DNA from: Saliniradius amylolyticus | GTDB taxonomy: Bacteria > Pseudomonadota > Gammaproteobacteria > Enterobacterales > Alteromonadaceae | Length of the DNA stretch: 64,000 nt | Direction of reading: 5' to 3' | Assembly: GCF_003143555.1 (NCBI RefSeq) | Contig: NZ_CP029347.1 | Span: forward strand, 2,356,001-2,420,000 | Shown: one piece after another, positions 1-9,833 of the stretch | Layout of the letters: each line of letters begins with the position of its first letter | Position numbering within the stretch: the first letter of the stretch is position 1 | The notes under the pieces: generated by a model | Databases searched by the model: none | What the model was told of the DNA's origin: nothing | The model's input: only the letters and a program-made list of their open reading frames with translations | Position numbers and translations under genes: made by a program

Positions 1-1309
1 TCCGGTCCACATAGATACCACGAGCGATGATCTGATAGCCACCGGGGGGCACAACAATGTCCCGCCCTGAGGGCTTAGCGGGCGACGTCAGTCCCTTTAT
101 CGAATTTTTCACTGCTGACTCGGTGAAACTCTTATAGGCGTTAAGGTTGGCATCACTGAATAAATAAGTATCGTCAAAGGCGACAATATCCACCAGACGC
201 CAGTCAGGGTAGAGCTTAAATAAACCATCCACCCGTTTGAACCGACACGCTTCTACGTAGGTATCGCCCACCGATGAAGCCAACGAATAGCTCCCCCCAG
301 AGTAGTTATAATGCTTATGGGGACCGCCATCCTCGGCACGATAGTAATTGCCCTCGCTAATCATGGTTACCGTATCATGATGATCCTGACAGCAGGCATC
401 GCACAACGCAGGCTGTTGGCTGTCGGCCGGCTTACCGGTCATTTTTGAAACCGTCTGGCCGGGCTCCACCTGCAGCTCGTCATCCTCCAGCACGGTCCGG
501 TAGGGTGTCATGCCCTCTGCCGTACCCGCCAGTTGGCAGCGACAATTAACGGTCAGAAAGTCTTCCTGCTCCAGCTTGCTGACTTCATCCTGTTCGATGT
601 ATTTGATGGTCTCGAACTGGACTTCGATGTTATCCCCTTGTTTTTTCACATCCGGAACCGGCTTACTGGTTTCTACTTTCTCGTTATTCCCCAAATCGTA
701 GGAGATCACATCCGGAGCCTGACCAGGCACATATTCCACTTCAGGAGACTTTTTGGCATTGGCCGATTCGTTCATCGCCTGTCGGCTGTCACTTTGCAGA
801 ACCGGTGCCACTGTACCTTCCAGTGACAGGCTGTGGGACTCCCCCTGATTATCCTTCCAGCCGATAGTGACGGTGACCATCTTCTGGGTTGGCCAGGAAG
901 GGAGGTTTTGTGGCAGATCCGGATCGCCTGCATCCAGCCAGGTATCATCCTGATCATCGCCATCGGTATCGACAAAATACTGATCAGTCACCGTCCAGGT
1001 CCGGTTAAACGTGTAGCTGTTCCCCTGCTCATCGGTGAGTTCTATTGCTATATCGCCTGCGGCCAGGTCTCCGCCGCTGTTATCCCCGATATCGCCATAA
1101 TCAAAGGCATTAGGATCGTCATTGAGGGAGGTAAAACTCCGTAAGTCTTCCAGTTTTTCCTGAGCCGCCTTAACGGCGATGGCGCGTAGGTTGGTTTGCG
1201 AGTCTTTCTTGATATACAGATTCTGCAGGCTGACATACCCCGTGACCCCCAGCATGATAATCAGTGAGGCCACCAGCATTTCAATTAAAGTAAAACCACG
1301 TGCTTTCAT
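1..1309 (-). CDS. PilV-like type IV prepilin, long form (3' end beyond window)
   Basis: I translated this from the reverse strand; no stop occurs before the window edge, so the protein has at least 436 residues. It starts MKARGFTLIEMLVASLI, a type III prepilin leader: cleavage after Gly5, Phe+1, Glu+5, then a hydrophobic helix. The residues that follow (AAQEKLEDLRSF) resemble PilV. Family members are usually under about 200 residues, so the C-terminal part is an extra domain. It contains a CxC pair and a Cys/His cluster CDACCQDHHD at residues 303-312, which could bind metal or form disulfides (inference). The gene lies 24 bp after pilX, in order fimT-pilW-pilX-this gene, so it is probably a minor pilin of the pilus-tip priming complex. 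A pilY1-like gene would be expected next, outside the window. Confidence 0.8.
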   Translation of the reverse strand, partial: MKARGFTLIEMLVASLIIMLGVTGYVSLQNLYIKKDSQTNLRAIAVKAAQEKLEDLRSFTSLNDDPNAFDYGDIGDNSGGDLAAGDIAIELTDEQGNSYTFNRTWTVTDQYFVDTDGDDQDDTWLDAGDPDLPQNLPSWPTQKMVTVTIGWKDNQGESHSLSLEGTVAPVLQSDSRQAMNESANAKKSPEVEYVPGQAPDVISYDLGNNEKVETSKPVPDVKKQGDNIEVQFETIKYIEQDEVSKLEQEDFLTVNCRCQLAGTAEGMTPYRTVLEDDELQVEPGQTVSKMTGKPADSQQPALCDACCQDHHDTVTMISEGNYYRAEDGGPHKHYNYSGGSYSLASSVGDTYVEACRFKRVDGLFKLYPDWRLVDIVAFDDTYLFSDANLNAYKSFTESAVKNSIKGLTSPAKPSGRDIVVPPGGYQIIARGIYVDR

Positions 1310-1333
1310 ATTTATCTCCCAGAGCCTAGGGCC

Positions 1334-2455
1334 CTAAAAATCTCGCCAGCTGCCGGGCACTCGAGCCACTCGCTTAAAAGCGTCGTGCTGATCGATGGTG
1401 GCCAGCACATCAGCGTCATAGACCGCGTTATAGGTCCCGCTTGAGTTGCCAACTGGGTGGTTGGAGGCGACTGAACCATAGGTGTATGCACCACCGGCCA
1501 TATCGATCTCAAAGTCTGCAGTCACACCCGGTTTGCGGAAGGAAAACAAGATACCGTAGAGGGACGCACCACCGTTCATGGTGATATCCCCGTCGGTCAC
1601 AATCAGAATCACAGGATCATCGGAACTGCCCACCTGGGTATTACTGTTAATGCTGCAATCACCGTTTACCCAGACTAACCCCGTTGTATTAGCATCCAGT
1701 CCAGCGCAACTGCTAACCACCAGATCCGCTTCGGCCAAAAGTTGTGTCCACTGGTCCTCAGGCACGTTAAACAGATATTCCATGAGGTCGTCAGGAAAGT
1801 CCGGATCCTCGTCGACAATATCCAGGTTTTTAAAGCCCTTCTCCGAATAGGGATCAGTGCTGCAATTGCCATCCTGAAACTCCTGCAGACCGCAGGTGGT
1901 ACCGCTGCCATTATTCATATCCACAAGAGAGTCGGTCCAGATGGAAAGAGGCACACCGGTGCCACCGCCGTTAGGGTTCGCCGTCACCTCAAAACTACCG
2001 CTGACATTCATACCGCCGGCAACAATCAAGGGCGCATCGGGTGGATTAGCCAGAATGCTGTAGATTAACGCCTGCTCCGAGATGGTCACATTGGCCTGAC
2101 CGTCTGGCGAGCTTCCACTTGAGGTCAGAGTCACCAACGTCACCGTAGAGCTTTCACGATCGATATCCTGGCGGCTTTGGGTGATTTGAAACTGGGCATT
2201 ATTGTCCAGATTACCATTGGTATCCGCAGTCCACTGAGGCTCTCTGGATAGTCTTCCCAAGGCCCGCATTACACCAGCCTCGGCAGCAGAAAAGGCCAGG
2301 CGATGATTTTGCTGATTAAGCAGTATGCGGTGCTCCAGGGTTTTAACCCGCCCAGTATAGAGGGTGGCACTGGTGACTATGGTTAACAGTAACACCGACG
2401 ATACCAGAATAAGAGCGCCGCGCTGACGCCGCATGGAGGATAAGGACTTAATCAT
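1334..2455 (-). CDS. pilX: PilX-like type IV pilus assembly protein
   Basis: The protein has 373 residues from the ATG at 2455, which overlaps the pilW stop by 8 nt; a longer in-frame start at 2581 would lie inside pilW and is not used. The N-terminus (RRQRGALILVSSVLLL) is the degenerate prepilin-like helix of the PilX N-terminal family, followed by the typical AFSAAEAGVMRAL stretch. The remainder is Asp/Gly/Ser-rich and probably beta-rich, with few cysteines. PilX-type minor pilins join PilV, PilW and FimU/FimT in a complex that primes pilus assembly and carries PilY1. The position between pilW and the PilV-like gene supports the call. Confidence 0.82.
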   Translation of the reverse strand: MIKSLSSMRRQRGALILVSSVLLLTIVTSATLYTGRVKTLEHRILLNQQNHRLAFSAAEAGVMRALGRLSREPQWTADTNGNLDNNAQFQITQSRQDIDRESSTVTLVTLTSSGSSPDGQANVTISEQALIYSILANPPDAPLIVAGGMNVSGSFEVTANPNGGGTGVPLSIWTDSLVDMNNGSGTTCGLQEFQDGNCSTDPYSEKGFKNLDIVDEDPDFPDDLMEYLFNVPEDQWTQLLAEADLVVSSCAGLDANTTGLVWVNGDCSINSNTQVGSSDDPVILIVTDGDITMNGGASLYGILFSFRKPGVTADFEIDMAGGAYTYGSVASNHPVGNSSGTYNAVYDADVLATIDQHDAFKRVARVPGSWRDF

Positions 2456-3077
2456 AACTGCGTACCAATACAATTTCCTGATAACGCCGGCTGATGTCCG
2501 TATCCGAGGGCAATACCCCCACCATAGTGATGGTGATCTCCCGACTGGTGACACCACCACTGACCAACGTTTGTTCAGCAAAGTTCAGCGCTGTAACTGT
2601 CACTCGGGAAGCATCGGTCAGGTCCTGCCAACCTTCATCGGTACAAAGCGCTCCCCCCTGACGCACCTCGATGGCACCATCACGCAGGCGGAAACCATAA
2701 TTTTCATTTGGCGTTGTGTTATCCAAAGTACCATCGGCATCGGCGTCATAGGCGTATTCAATACAGCTGTCAGCCGCCTCACCGGCATAGGCACCAATGC
2801 TGATGGAATTAGCAAAAGATGAGGGACTGGTTGCCGGGTCAGTCACCATCTCTAAGGTAGTGCCATTAAAACCCGCCCGGCGAATATCCCCCGCCATGTA
2901 TGACATAGCCGAGATAAGCTCTTCGGATAGGTGAGATTGCTGCATCAGTTTGGCGTTACTGCCGATTCCAAACCCGACTAATGAGGCGAGGATGGACAAA
3001 GACGCCAATCCCAGCGCCAGAGCAATCAGCAGCTCAACCAGGCTCGCACCGCGTTCATATCGACGGACTAAGCGCAT
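2448..3077 (-). CDS. pilW: PilW-type minor prepilin
   Basis: The protein has 209 residues. It begins MRLVRRYERGASLVELLIAL: a basic leader, Gly before the cleavage site, Glu at +5 and a long hydrophobic helix. The later segment EELISAMSYMAGDIRRAGFNG is characteristic of PilW (mature pilins that keep 'DIRRAGF'). Its start overlaps the fimT stop by 10 nt and its stop overlaps pilX by 8 nt, so the three genes are translationally coupled. It is predicted to be inserted in the inner membrane, processed by PilD and assembled in the minor-pilin tip complex. Confidence 0.85.
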   Translation of the reverse strand: MRLVRRYERGASLVELLIALALGLASLSILASLVGFGIGSNAKLMQQSHLSEELISAMSYMAGDIRRAGFNGTTLEMVTDPATSPSSFANSISIGAYAGEAADSCIEYAYDADADGTLDNTTPNENYGFRLRDGAIEVRQGGALCTDEGWQDLTDASRVTVTALNFAEQTLVSGGVTSREITITMVGVLPSDTDISRRYQEIVLVRSYD

Positions 3078-3595
3078 GAGTCATACCCGGTCATATTACC
3101 CGACACCAAACAGATTCTTGCCCGGCCTAAATTGCTGAGTATGACTCTGAAAGTACTGCCGCCCAGAGTATACTCCAGGCTACCGGCGTTACCGGCCGAC
3201 GTGCCTCGCATACCATCGAACTGGGATTCGCCGCCCACAAAGGTCATATTCTGCATCGCCACATCCCCATAGTCGGCAGCCTTAACCACCTGCTCCACGC
3301 CACGCACCTGACAACTGTTAGCCGCAGTACAGTCACAGCTACCGGTGTCACTCACTCCGACACACCAGTTGGCTCCACTGTTAAAGTCCACAGTGATATC
3401 ACTGGCCTGACTAATGGCCTCGGATCGGGCAAAACGAAGGGTGAAATAGGTCGCCTCGCTGGCTCCCTTCAAATGTTGTGTCTGAAAAGCGGTCACAAAC
3501 GACGGAGCGCCCAGCATCACGACAATACTGATGATGGCCACAGTGATCATAAGTTCCAGCAGTGAAATACCCGACTGGCGGTACTTTGTAAACAA
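3068..3595 (-). CDS. fimT: FimT/GspH-type minor prepilin
   Basis: This is a type II pseudopilin of the FimT/GspH family. Leader FTKYRQSG is followed by ISLLELMITVAIISIVV, with Glu+5 present. The mature part has the family pattern LKGASEATYFTLRFARSEAISQ and several Cys pairs. The start is uncertain: an upstream ATG at 3646 gives a 23-27 residue leader, whereas the TTG at 3595 gives a 9-residue leader of normal prepilin size and leaves about 87 bp for divergent promoters facing pilE. I prefer the TTG. FimT proteins of other gammaproteobacteria have been linked to DNA uptake; that role here is inference. Confidence 0.78.
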   Translation of the reverse strand: MFTKYRQSGISLLELMITVAIISIVVMLGAPSFVTAFQTQHLKGASEATYFTLRFARSEAISQASDITVDFNSGANWCVGVSDTGSCDCTAANSCQVRGVEQVVKAADYGDVAMQNMTFVGGESQFDGMRGTSAGNAGSLEYTLGGSTFRVILSNLGRARICLVSGNMTGYDSCA

Positions 3596-3682
3596 ATTAC
3601 ATACCCATTTAATATCGACTTGGACACGCTTTCGCGCTACATACATAGTAGACGATCCAGACAAAGACTAAGGTATGCAACA

Positions 3683-4060
3683 ATGAGAAAACGTATTCGA
3701 GGGGTAACGCTGCTGGAATTAATGATCGTGGTGGCAATCGCCGGCATTCTGGTAACCTTGGCCGTCCCCTCCTATCAAAGTTTTATTGCCGAGAGTCGGC
3801 GCGGCGACGCCATCAAGCAATTATTGCAATTGCAAATGCAACAGGAAGGCTACAGGTTGGAAAACGCCAGCTACGGGGATGATGCGGATCTAACCCTGCC
3901 AACCAGCGACTACTACAGCTTCTCAATATCCAATGTTTCGGCCAATACCTATACCCTGACCGCTACCGCTAAATCGGGACAATCCAGCGCGGACTCCGCC
4001 TGTACTCCCTTGACTCTGGATCAATCCCAAAACAAGGCTCCCGCGGATTGTTGGGACTAA
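3683..4060 (+). CDS. pilE: PilE-like type IV pilin
   Basis: The protein has 125 residues, starting at the ATG preceded by an AAGG ribosome binding site; an upstream in-frame start at 3620 would put extra residues before the leader. The sequence [19 protein letters not shown] is a classical short prepilin leader with cleavage after Gly7 and Glu+5, followed by the pilin helix. The C-terminal part has two cysteines (near 110 and 123) that could form the D-region disulfide. PilE is a minor pilin in the FimT-PilV-PilW-PilX-PilY1-PilE set. Here it is transcribed away from the others. It converges on ispH, and the two stop codons overlap by 4 nt. Confidence 0.85.
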   Translation: MRKRIRGVTLLELMIVVAIAGILVTLAVPSYQSFIAESRRGDAIKQLLQLQMQQEGYRLENASYGDDADLTLPTSDYYSFSISNVSANTYTLTATAKSGQSSADSACTPLTLDQSQNKAPADCWD

Positions 4061-5001
4061 CCGACCTGACGCACACGCAATTCTTTAGGAACAGCGAACT
4101 CGATGGTTTCCTCTCTTCCCGGCGTTTCTGTCACTTCGCTGGCTCCCAGTTGCTTCAGCCGTTCAATGACCCCCTGAACTAATACCTCAGGGGCCGAGGC
4201 ACCGGCTGTAACCCCAACATGCTGAACACCCTCAAGCCACTGACTCTGAATACAACTGGCGCCATCAATCAGATACGCCTGAGCGCCCATTTTCTCAGCC
4301 AGTTCGCGCAAACGGTTAGAGTTAGAGCTATTTTGAGCCCCGACGACCAAGAGCACTTGCACTTTGGAGGCCAGCTCCCGCACCGCATCCTGACGGTTTT
4401 GGGTGGCATAACAGATATCATCCTTCCGTGGACCTTCGATGTTTGGGAATTTGGCTCGCAGCGCATCGATCACATCGGCGGTATCGTCCACCGATAATGT
4501 AGTCTGGCTACAGTAATAAAGCTGGCTGGGATCTTTAACCTTCAACGCGCTGACATCCTCAGGTGACTCCACCAGATAGATGCCGCCCACCGGGTTATCG
4601 TACTGGCCCATGGTGCCCTCGACTTCGGGATGCCCCTGATGGCCGATAAGGATACACTCCACCCCTTTTTTACTGGCACGAGTCACCTCCATATGCACCT
4701 TAGTCACCAAGGGACAAGTGGCATCAAAGACCTTCAGGCCACGACGCTCGGCCTCTCTGCGAACCGCCTGGGACACGCCATGGGCTGAGAAGATCACGAT
4801 GCTGTCATCCGGCACCTCATTGAGCTCATCGACAAAGCGCGCGCCCCGCTCACGTAAACCGTTAACCACAAACTTGTTGTGCACCACTTCATGGCGCACA
4901 TAGATGGGCGGCGCGAATATTTCCAGAGCCCGCTCGACAATAGTGATGGCACGGTCGACACCGGCGCAGAAGCCCCTTGGGTTGGCCAGATGTAGCTGCA
5001 T
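4057..5001 (-). CDS. ispH: 4-hydroxy-3-methylbut-2-enyl diphosphate reductase IspH
   Basis: This enzyme performs the last step of the MEP isoprenoid pathway, reducing HMBPP to IPP and DMAPP with a [4Fe-4S] cluster. At 314 residues it has family length. The three cluster cysteines are visible: Cys12 ([10 protein letters not shown]), Cys96 ([10 protein letters not shown]) and Cys197 ([11 protein letters not shown]); Glu126 lies in HPEVEG. It is the last gene of the ileS-lspA-fkpB-ispH run, starting just after the fkpB stop. Its partner enzyme IspG is encoded at 38140-39261. Confidence 0.97.
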   Translation of the reverse strand: MQLHLANPRGFCAGVDRAITIVERALEIFAPPIYVRHEVVHNKFVVNGLRERGARFVDELNEVPDDSIVIFSAHGVSQAVRREAERRGLKVFDATCPLVTKVHMEVTRASKKGVECILIGHQGHPEVEGTMGQYDNPVGGIYLVESPEDVSALKVKDPSQLYYCSQTTLSVDDTADVIDALRAKFPNIEGPRKDDICYATQNRQDAVRELASKVQVLLVVGAQNSSNSNRLRELAEKMGAQAYLIDGASCIQSQWLEGVQHVGVTAGASAPEVLVQGVIERLKQLGASEVTETPGREETIEFAVPKELRVRQVG

Positions 5002-5005
5002 AAAA

Positions 5006-5440
5006 CTATTTAACCTCGATAATTTCTACGTCAAAGGTGACTTTATGACCCGCCAGTGGATGGTTAAAGTCCACGGTCACCGAGTCGCCGGTGACCTCCC
5101 TGACAATGCCAGGAATTTCCGCACCGCCAGGCTGGGTAAAGGCCACAATCATTCCCGGCTTGGCCGTCTGCGCATCAAAGTTACTGCGATCCATATGATG
5201 AACATTGTCTGGATTGGGTTGACCGAAGGCATCCTCCGGCTCCAGGGTAAAAGCTTTCTTATCGCCGGCTTTGAGCCCGAGTAAGCAGGCTTCAAAATTG
5301 GCGGTCAGACTGCCATCGCCCATACGCATCTTGGCGGGTTTGTTATTCACCCGGGTACTGTCTGCGGCCGAGCCGTCTTCCAATTTCAGATCAAAGTGTA
5401 GGATCACTTCACTGTCGGCCCCAATGATATTTTCAGTCAT
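5006..5440 (-). CDS. fkpB: FKBP-type peptidyl-prolyl cis-trans isomerase, SlpA/FkpB type
   Basis: The protein has 144 residues from the ATG at 5440 ([18 protein letters not shown]), overlapping the lspA stop by 8 nt. The sequence is FKBP-like with the IF-domain insert of the SlyD/SlpA group ([17 protein letters not shown]) and ends in DVEIIEVK; it lacks the His-rich tail of SlyD. It is a cytoplasmic prolyl isomerase and chaperone. Its position between lspA and ispH is the usual gammaproteobacterial arrangement. Confidence 0.93.
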   Translation of the reverse strand: MTENIIGADSEVILHFDLKLEDGSAADSTRVNNKPAKMRMGDGSLTANFEACLLGLKAGDKKAFTLEPEDAFGQPNPDNVHHMDRSNFDAQTAKPGMIVAFTQPGGAEIPGIVREVTGDSVTVDFNHPLAGHKVTFDVEIIEVK

Positions 5441-5930
5441 CCGTCTGTACCCCATTATTGCGGAAAGCATCGATCACCAGTAACACCGCTCCGACGCAAA
5501 TAGCACTGTCGGCAATATTAAAGGCCGGCCAATGCCACTGCTGATAATAAAAATCCAGAAAATCGATCACATAACCAAACATAAGCCGATCAACTACGTT
5601 ACCCAGTGCTCCGCCTAAAATCAGAGTAAAGGCACAGGGCAACAGGGCCTGTTCACGACGGCTTTGTTTCAGCCAGTATAAAATAAGACCGCTGATCACC
5701 ACCGCAATCAGGGTGAACAACCAGCGCTGCCAGCCACCTGCGTTGCTTAAAAAGCTGAACGCGGCGCCATAGTTATGCACATAGGTCAGGTTAAACATCG
5801 GGATCACTTCGATGGTCTGGTAGAGATCCATATACTTAACCACCATCTGCTTAGTGACCTGATCGGCCACCAATACCAGCAGCGCGATCCACAACCAGCG
5901 CAAACCAGTTTGTTGGAACACATTAGGCAT
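5433..5930 (-). CDS. lspA: Prolipoprotein signal peptidase (signal peptidase II)
   Basis: An inner-membrane aspartyl protease that removes the signal peptide of diacylglyceryl-modified prolipoproteins. It has 165 residues and four hydrophobic helices. The catalytic Asp motifs are [18 protein letters not shown] and [10 protein letters not shown], and the N-terminal [10 protein letters not shown] is also conserved. The start at 5930 overlaps the ileS stop by 8 nt. Likely substrates in this window are BamB, PilF and the small lipoprotein at 14651-14881. Confidence 0.96.
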   Translation of the reverse strand: MPNVFQQTGLRWLWIALLVLVADQVTKQMVVKYMDLYQTIEVIPMFNLTYVHNYGAAFSFLSNAGGWQRWLFTLIAVVISGLILYWLKQSRREQALLPCAFTLILGGALGNVVDRLMFGYVIDFLDFYYQQWHWPAFNIADSAICVGAVLLVIDAFRNNGVQTDD

Positions 5931-8751
5931 AATGGCGCTGCTCACCTTCACCGTCCACGTTGGTCACACAACGGTTACACAACTCAGGATGCTGCTGTTG
6001 CTGCCCCACATCGGTACGATAGTGCCAGCAGCGCACACACTTGTCGCCATCAGATTTCGCCACTGTCAGCCACAGTCCCTCTACCTCGGTCTCGGTGGCT
6101 GAAGCTGGTTTGTCAGCGCTATTCAGAACCGTAACTTTTGATGTCAGCAAGACAAATCGCAATTCGTCTTCCAGTTTAGCCAACGACTGAGCCAGTTCAT
6201 TGTCTGCGTAGAGCGTGAGCTCGGCTTGTAGCGAGCCACCTATCACATCTTCGCGACGGGCCTGCTCCAGCGCCTTATTAACCGCTTCTTTCACATCCAG
6301 AACCTGCTGCCAGTAGGCATTACCAAACTCATCCTGAGTATTCAGGTTCTCCAAAGTCTGATACCAAGTACCGGTAAAGACATACTTATCACGCTCACCC
6401 GGTAACTGTTGCCAGATTTCCTGAGCAGTAAAGCTCATGATCGGCGCCATCCAGCGGGTCAGGGCTTCGGCGATGTAATACAGCGCCGTCTGACAGCTTC
6501 GGCGGGCCACACTGTCGGCCTTAGCCGTATACTGACGATCCTTGATGATATCCAGATAGAAACTTCCCAGTTCGATGGAACAGAAATGCATCAGCTTCTG
6601 CACTACCACCAGCAGATCGTATTGCTCGTATGCGGTCAACAGCTCTTGTTGTAACGCCTTAGCCCGACCCACAGCCCAGCGATCCAGCGCCACCATCTCC
6701 TCCATAGGTACCAGATGCTGCTCAGGGTCGAAGCCGTTAAGGTTAGCGAGCAGGAAACGCGCGGTGTTACGAATACGACGGTAAGCATCGGCTGAGCGTT
6801 TCAATATCTCATCGGATACGGTCATCTCACCGCGATAGTCGGTGGAGGCTACCCACAAACGCAGAATATCGGCACCCAGCTTGTTCATCACATCCTGAGG
6901 CGCCACCACATTGCCCAGGGACTTGGACATTTTCTTGCCCTGAGCGTCCACGGTGAAGCCGTGGGTCAACACCTCTTTGTAGGGGGCGTGGCCTTTAGCG
7001 GCAGTAGAGGTCATCAGGGAAGACATAAACCAGCCACGGTGCTGGTCTGAGCCTTCTAAGTAAAGGTCAGCGCTGGCCGGAATGTCGTCGCGACGATCCA
7101 CCACAAAATAATGTGTCACGCCGGAGTCAAACCATACATCCAGAGTGTCTTTCACCTTCACATAGGTATCGGCATCATCCCCCAGCAGCTCTTTAGCGTC
7201 CAGATCCCACCAAGCCTGAATGCCGCCTCTCTCTACTTCCTGAGCGACCCTCTCCAGCAGCTCCAGCGAATTGGGGTGCAGCTCGCCGCTGTCTTTATGC
7301 ACAAACAAGGCGATCGGCACACCCCAGGTGCGCTGTCGTGAAATACACCAATCGGGACGACCTTCCACCATGCTCTTGATGCGGTTTTCACCCCAGTCGG
7401 GGATCCACTTGGTCTTAGCAATTTCTTTCAGGGATTGCTCGCGCAGACCATTCTTATCCATGGAGATAAACCACTGAGGTGTGGCGCGGAAGATGATCGG
7501 CGTCTTATGGCGCCAGCAGTGCGGGTAGCTGTGCTCATAGGCGTGGTGATGCACCAGGCGGCCCTTTTCTTTTAGCAGCTCAACGATATTGTCATTGGCT
7601 TTGAACACATGCTGACCAGCCAGTAGTGGCGTATCGTCCAGATAAACACCATTAGCGCCCACAGGATTGACCGTCGGCAAGCCGTACTGACGACCCACGT
7701 TAAAGTCGTCCACACCATGGCCGGGCGCAGTATGTACACAACCCGTACCTGAATCTGTAGTGACGTGATCGCCCAGAATCATCAACGAATGGCGATCATA
7801 GAAGGGATGCTCCACTTTGAGCTTGTCCAGCGCCGCGCCTTTGCAATAGCCCAGCGCGTGGTAATGATCGATACCGAAGCGGTCCATACAGTCTTTCACC
7901 AGCTCCGAGGCCAGGATAAAGCGCTGCTTGCCCTGCTCGGTCTCGGCCTGAACCAGACAGTATTCAAGTTTGGGACTGACAGCAATGGCCTGATTGGCCG
8001 GTAAGGTCCAGGGGGTGGTGGTCCAGATCACCACCGACACCGGCCCTTCACCAGTATGACCTTCAGGATGTTTAAAGGCCTCAACAAACGTAGCCTCATC
8101 AACAACAGGGAAAGCCACATCAATGGAGGGCGAGACTTTGTCTTTGTACTCAACTTCGGCTTCGGCCAGCGCCGAACCACAGTCAGTGCACCAGTGCACC
8201 GGCTTAAAGCCTTTCTCAAGATGCCCTGCCTTGATGATATTGCCCAGCTCCCGAATGATATCGGCCTCGGACTGGAATTCCATGGTCTTGTAAGGTTTAT
8301 CCCACTCGCCCAGCACGCCCAGGCGAATGAAATCGGTTTTCTGCCCCTGAATCTGCTTTTCAGCATATTCACGGCACTTCTGACGAAACTCGGCCTCGGT
8401 GACCTTCTTACCCGGCTTGCCGACTTTCTTTTCTACCTGTAATTCGATGGGTAGACCATGACAATCCCAACCGGGCACATAGGGGGCATCGAAATCCGAC
8501 AGGGTCTTGGATTTAACGATAATGTCTTTGAGGATCTTATTTACCGCGTGACCAATATGGATATTGCCATTGGCATAGGGAGGGCCATCGTGCAGCACAA
8601 AAGGCGTTTTGCCCTTTTTGGCTTCACGAATTTTGTAATAGAGCCCGTCCTGAGTCCACTGTTCCAACATACCCGGTTCCCGCTTGGCCAGGTTGCCACG
8701 CATGGGAAATTCGGTCTCCGGCAAATTCAGGGTGTGCTTATAATCGCTCAT
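5923..8751 (-). CDS. ileS: Isoleucyl-tRNA synthetase
   Basis: The protein has 942 residues from the ATG at 8751 ([19 protein letters not shown]). Class I signature HIGH appears as [11 protein letters not shown] near residue 60 and KMSKS as [10 protein letters not shown] near residue 600. The CP1 editing domain ([25 protein letters not shown]) is present. The C-terminal zinc finger [12 protein letters not shown]...CNRCVTNV is complete. It charges tRNA-Ile in the cytoplasm. It heads the ileS-lspA-fkpB-ispH series and is preceded by ribF. Confidence 0.98.
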   Translation of the reverse strand: MSDYKHTLNLPETEFPMRGNLAKREPGMLEQWTQDGLYYKIREAKKGKTPFVLHDGPPYANGNIHIGHAVNKILKDIIVKSKTLSDFDAPYVPGWDCHGLPIELQVEKKVGKPGKKVTEAEFRQKCREYAEKQIQGQKTDFIRLGVLGEWDKPYKTMEFQSEADIIRELGNIIKAGHLEKGFKPVHWCTDCGSALAEAEVEYKDKVSPSIDVAFPVVDEATFVEAFKHPEGHTGEGPVSVVIWTTTPWTLPANQAIAVSPKLEYCLVQAETEQGKQRFILASELVKDCMDRFGIDHYHALGYCKGAALDKLKVEHPFYDRHSLMILGDHVTTDSGTGCVHTAPGHGVDDFNVGRQYGLPTVNPVGANGVYLDDTPLLAGQHVFKANDNIVELLKEKGRLVHHHAYEHSYPHCWRHKTPIIFRATPQWFISMDKNGLREQSLKEIAKTKWIPDWGENRIKSMVEGRPDWCISRQRTWGVPIALFVHKDSGELHPNSLELLERVAQEVERGGIQAWWDLDAKELLGDDADTYVKVKDTLDVWFDSGVTHYFVVDRRDDIPASADLYLEGSDQHRGWFMSSLMTSTAAKGHAPYKEVLTHGFTVDAQGKKMSKSLGNVVAPQDVMNKLGADILRLWVASTDYRGEMTVSDEILKRSADAYRRIRNTARFLLANLNGFDPEQHLVPMEEMVALDRWAVGRAKALQQELLTAYEQYDLLVVVQKLMHFCSIELGSFYLDIIKDRQYTAKADSVARRSCQTALYYIAEALTRWMAPIMSFTAQEIWQQLPGERDKYVFTGTWYQTLENLNTQDEFGNAYWQQVLDVKEAVNKALEQARREDVIGGSLQAELTLYADNELAQSLAKLEDELRFVLLTSKVTVLNSADKPASATETEVEGLWLTVAKSDGDKCVRCWHYRTDVGQQQQHPELCNRCVTNVDGEGEQRHYA

Positions 8752-8788
8752 CGATCCTCTTTTCCAGTTAATCGCGCTTCGCGCGCTA

Positions 8789-9718
8789 TCATTGTTCGAC
8801 TGCCAAACGGTCACGCGCCTGCTGCGCATCCGCCTCGATTTGCTGTTGTAACTGACTCAGAGAGTCAAACTTAATCTCATCCCGGATCCAACTGACCAGC
8901 TCGACACTGATCGTCTGTCCGTAGAGACTGCCACTAAAATTAAACAGATGCACTTCCAGTTGTGAGCGCTCGCCGTTAATGGTCGGGCGGGTGCCGATGT
9001 TCGCCACCCCAGACCAGCTTTTCTCTGCGTTGTGCACTTTGACCGCAAAGACACCTTTCACCGGCGCCTTACACCGGTTAAGCAGCACATTAGCGGTGGG
9101 AAACCCCAATTGCCGCCCACGCTTATCGCCATGCACCACTTTCCCCTCAATGCTGTAGGGACGGCCTAACATAGCCTCGGCACGCTTGAGATCCCCTTTA
9201 GCCAGAGCCTCACGCACTGCGGTAGAGCTGATGCGCCGATCAAACACCCGGAAACTGTCGGTGCTGACGACGTCAAAACCAAATTCCTCTCCGGCGCGCT
9301 GCAGCATGGAAAAATCGCCTTCCCGGCCATGACCAAAACGGAAATCATCACCTACCACCAAAAAACGCACGCCCAATTGTTTCACCAGCAGATCCTGGAT
9401 GAAAAAGGAGGCCGACTGATTGGCAAAACGACGGTTGAAACGCACGCACAACAACCTGTCCACGCCTAATTTCTTTAACTGGCGATACTTATCCCGCAGA
9501 CGACTCAATCGCGCCGGCGCCGAATCCGGAGTAAACAGCTCTTCGGGCTGCGGTTCAAACACCATCACGGTGGCCGGTAGCTGTAATTCTCTGGCCTTCG
9601 CCAGGAGGTTTTTCACCACCGCCTGATGCCCCAGGTGCACCCCATCAAACTTACCGATGGTCAACACGCAGCCAGAGTGTCGAGGTCGGATATTGTGCAA
9701 GCCCCGGATCAGTTCCAA
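8789..9718 (-). CDS. ribF: Bifunctional riboflavin kinase / FAD synthetase
   Basis: This protein makes FMN and FAD from riboflavin. The N-terminal nucleotidyltransferase half has [11 protein letters not shown] (residues 22-32) and [16 protein letters not shown]. The C-terminal kinase half has [19 protein letters not shown], the flavokinase PTAN signature. At 309 residues it has normal length. It lies between murJ and ileS in the same direction, the standard gammaproteobacterial order, although a 116-bp gap separates it from murJ. Confidence 0.96.
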   Translation of the reverse strand: MELIRGLHNIRPRHSGCVLTIGKFDGVHLGHQAVVKNLLAKARELQLPATVMVFEPQPEELFTPDSAPARLSRLRDKYRQLKKLGVDRLLCVRFNRRFANQSASFFIQDLLVKQLGVRFLVVGDDFRFGHGREGDFSMLQRAGEEFGFDVVSTDSFRVFDRRISSTAVREALAKGDLKRAEAMLGRPYSIEGKVVHGDKRGRQLGFPTANVLLNRCKAPVKGVFAVKVHNAEKSWSGVANIGTRPTINGERSQLEVHLFNFSGSLYGQTISVELVSWIRDEIKFDSLSQLQQQIEADAQQARDRLAVEQ

Positions 9719-9833
9719 CGGATTCCCCTTTTTAAACGAGTGGCGCGCCGCATTGTAAAAATCCCGCGATTATAACTGACTGGGGAGCGAATAAAAGAGT
9801 TGTACCTGTGATCCTGTCTTCCTGAGTGATGAT

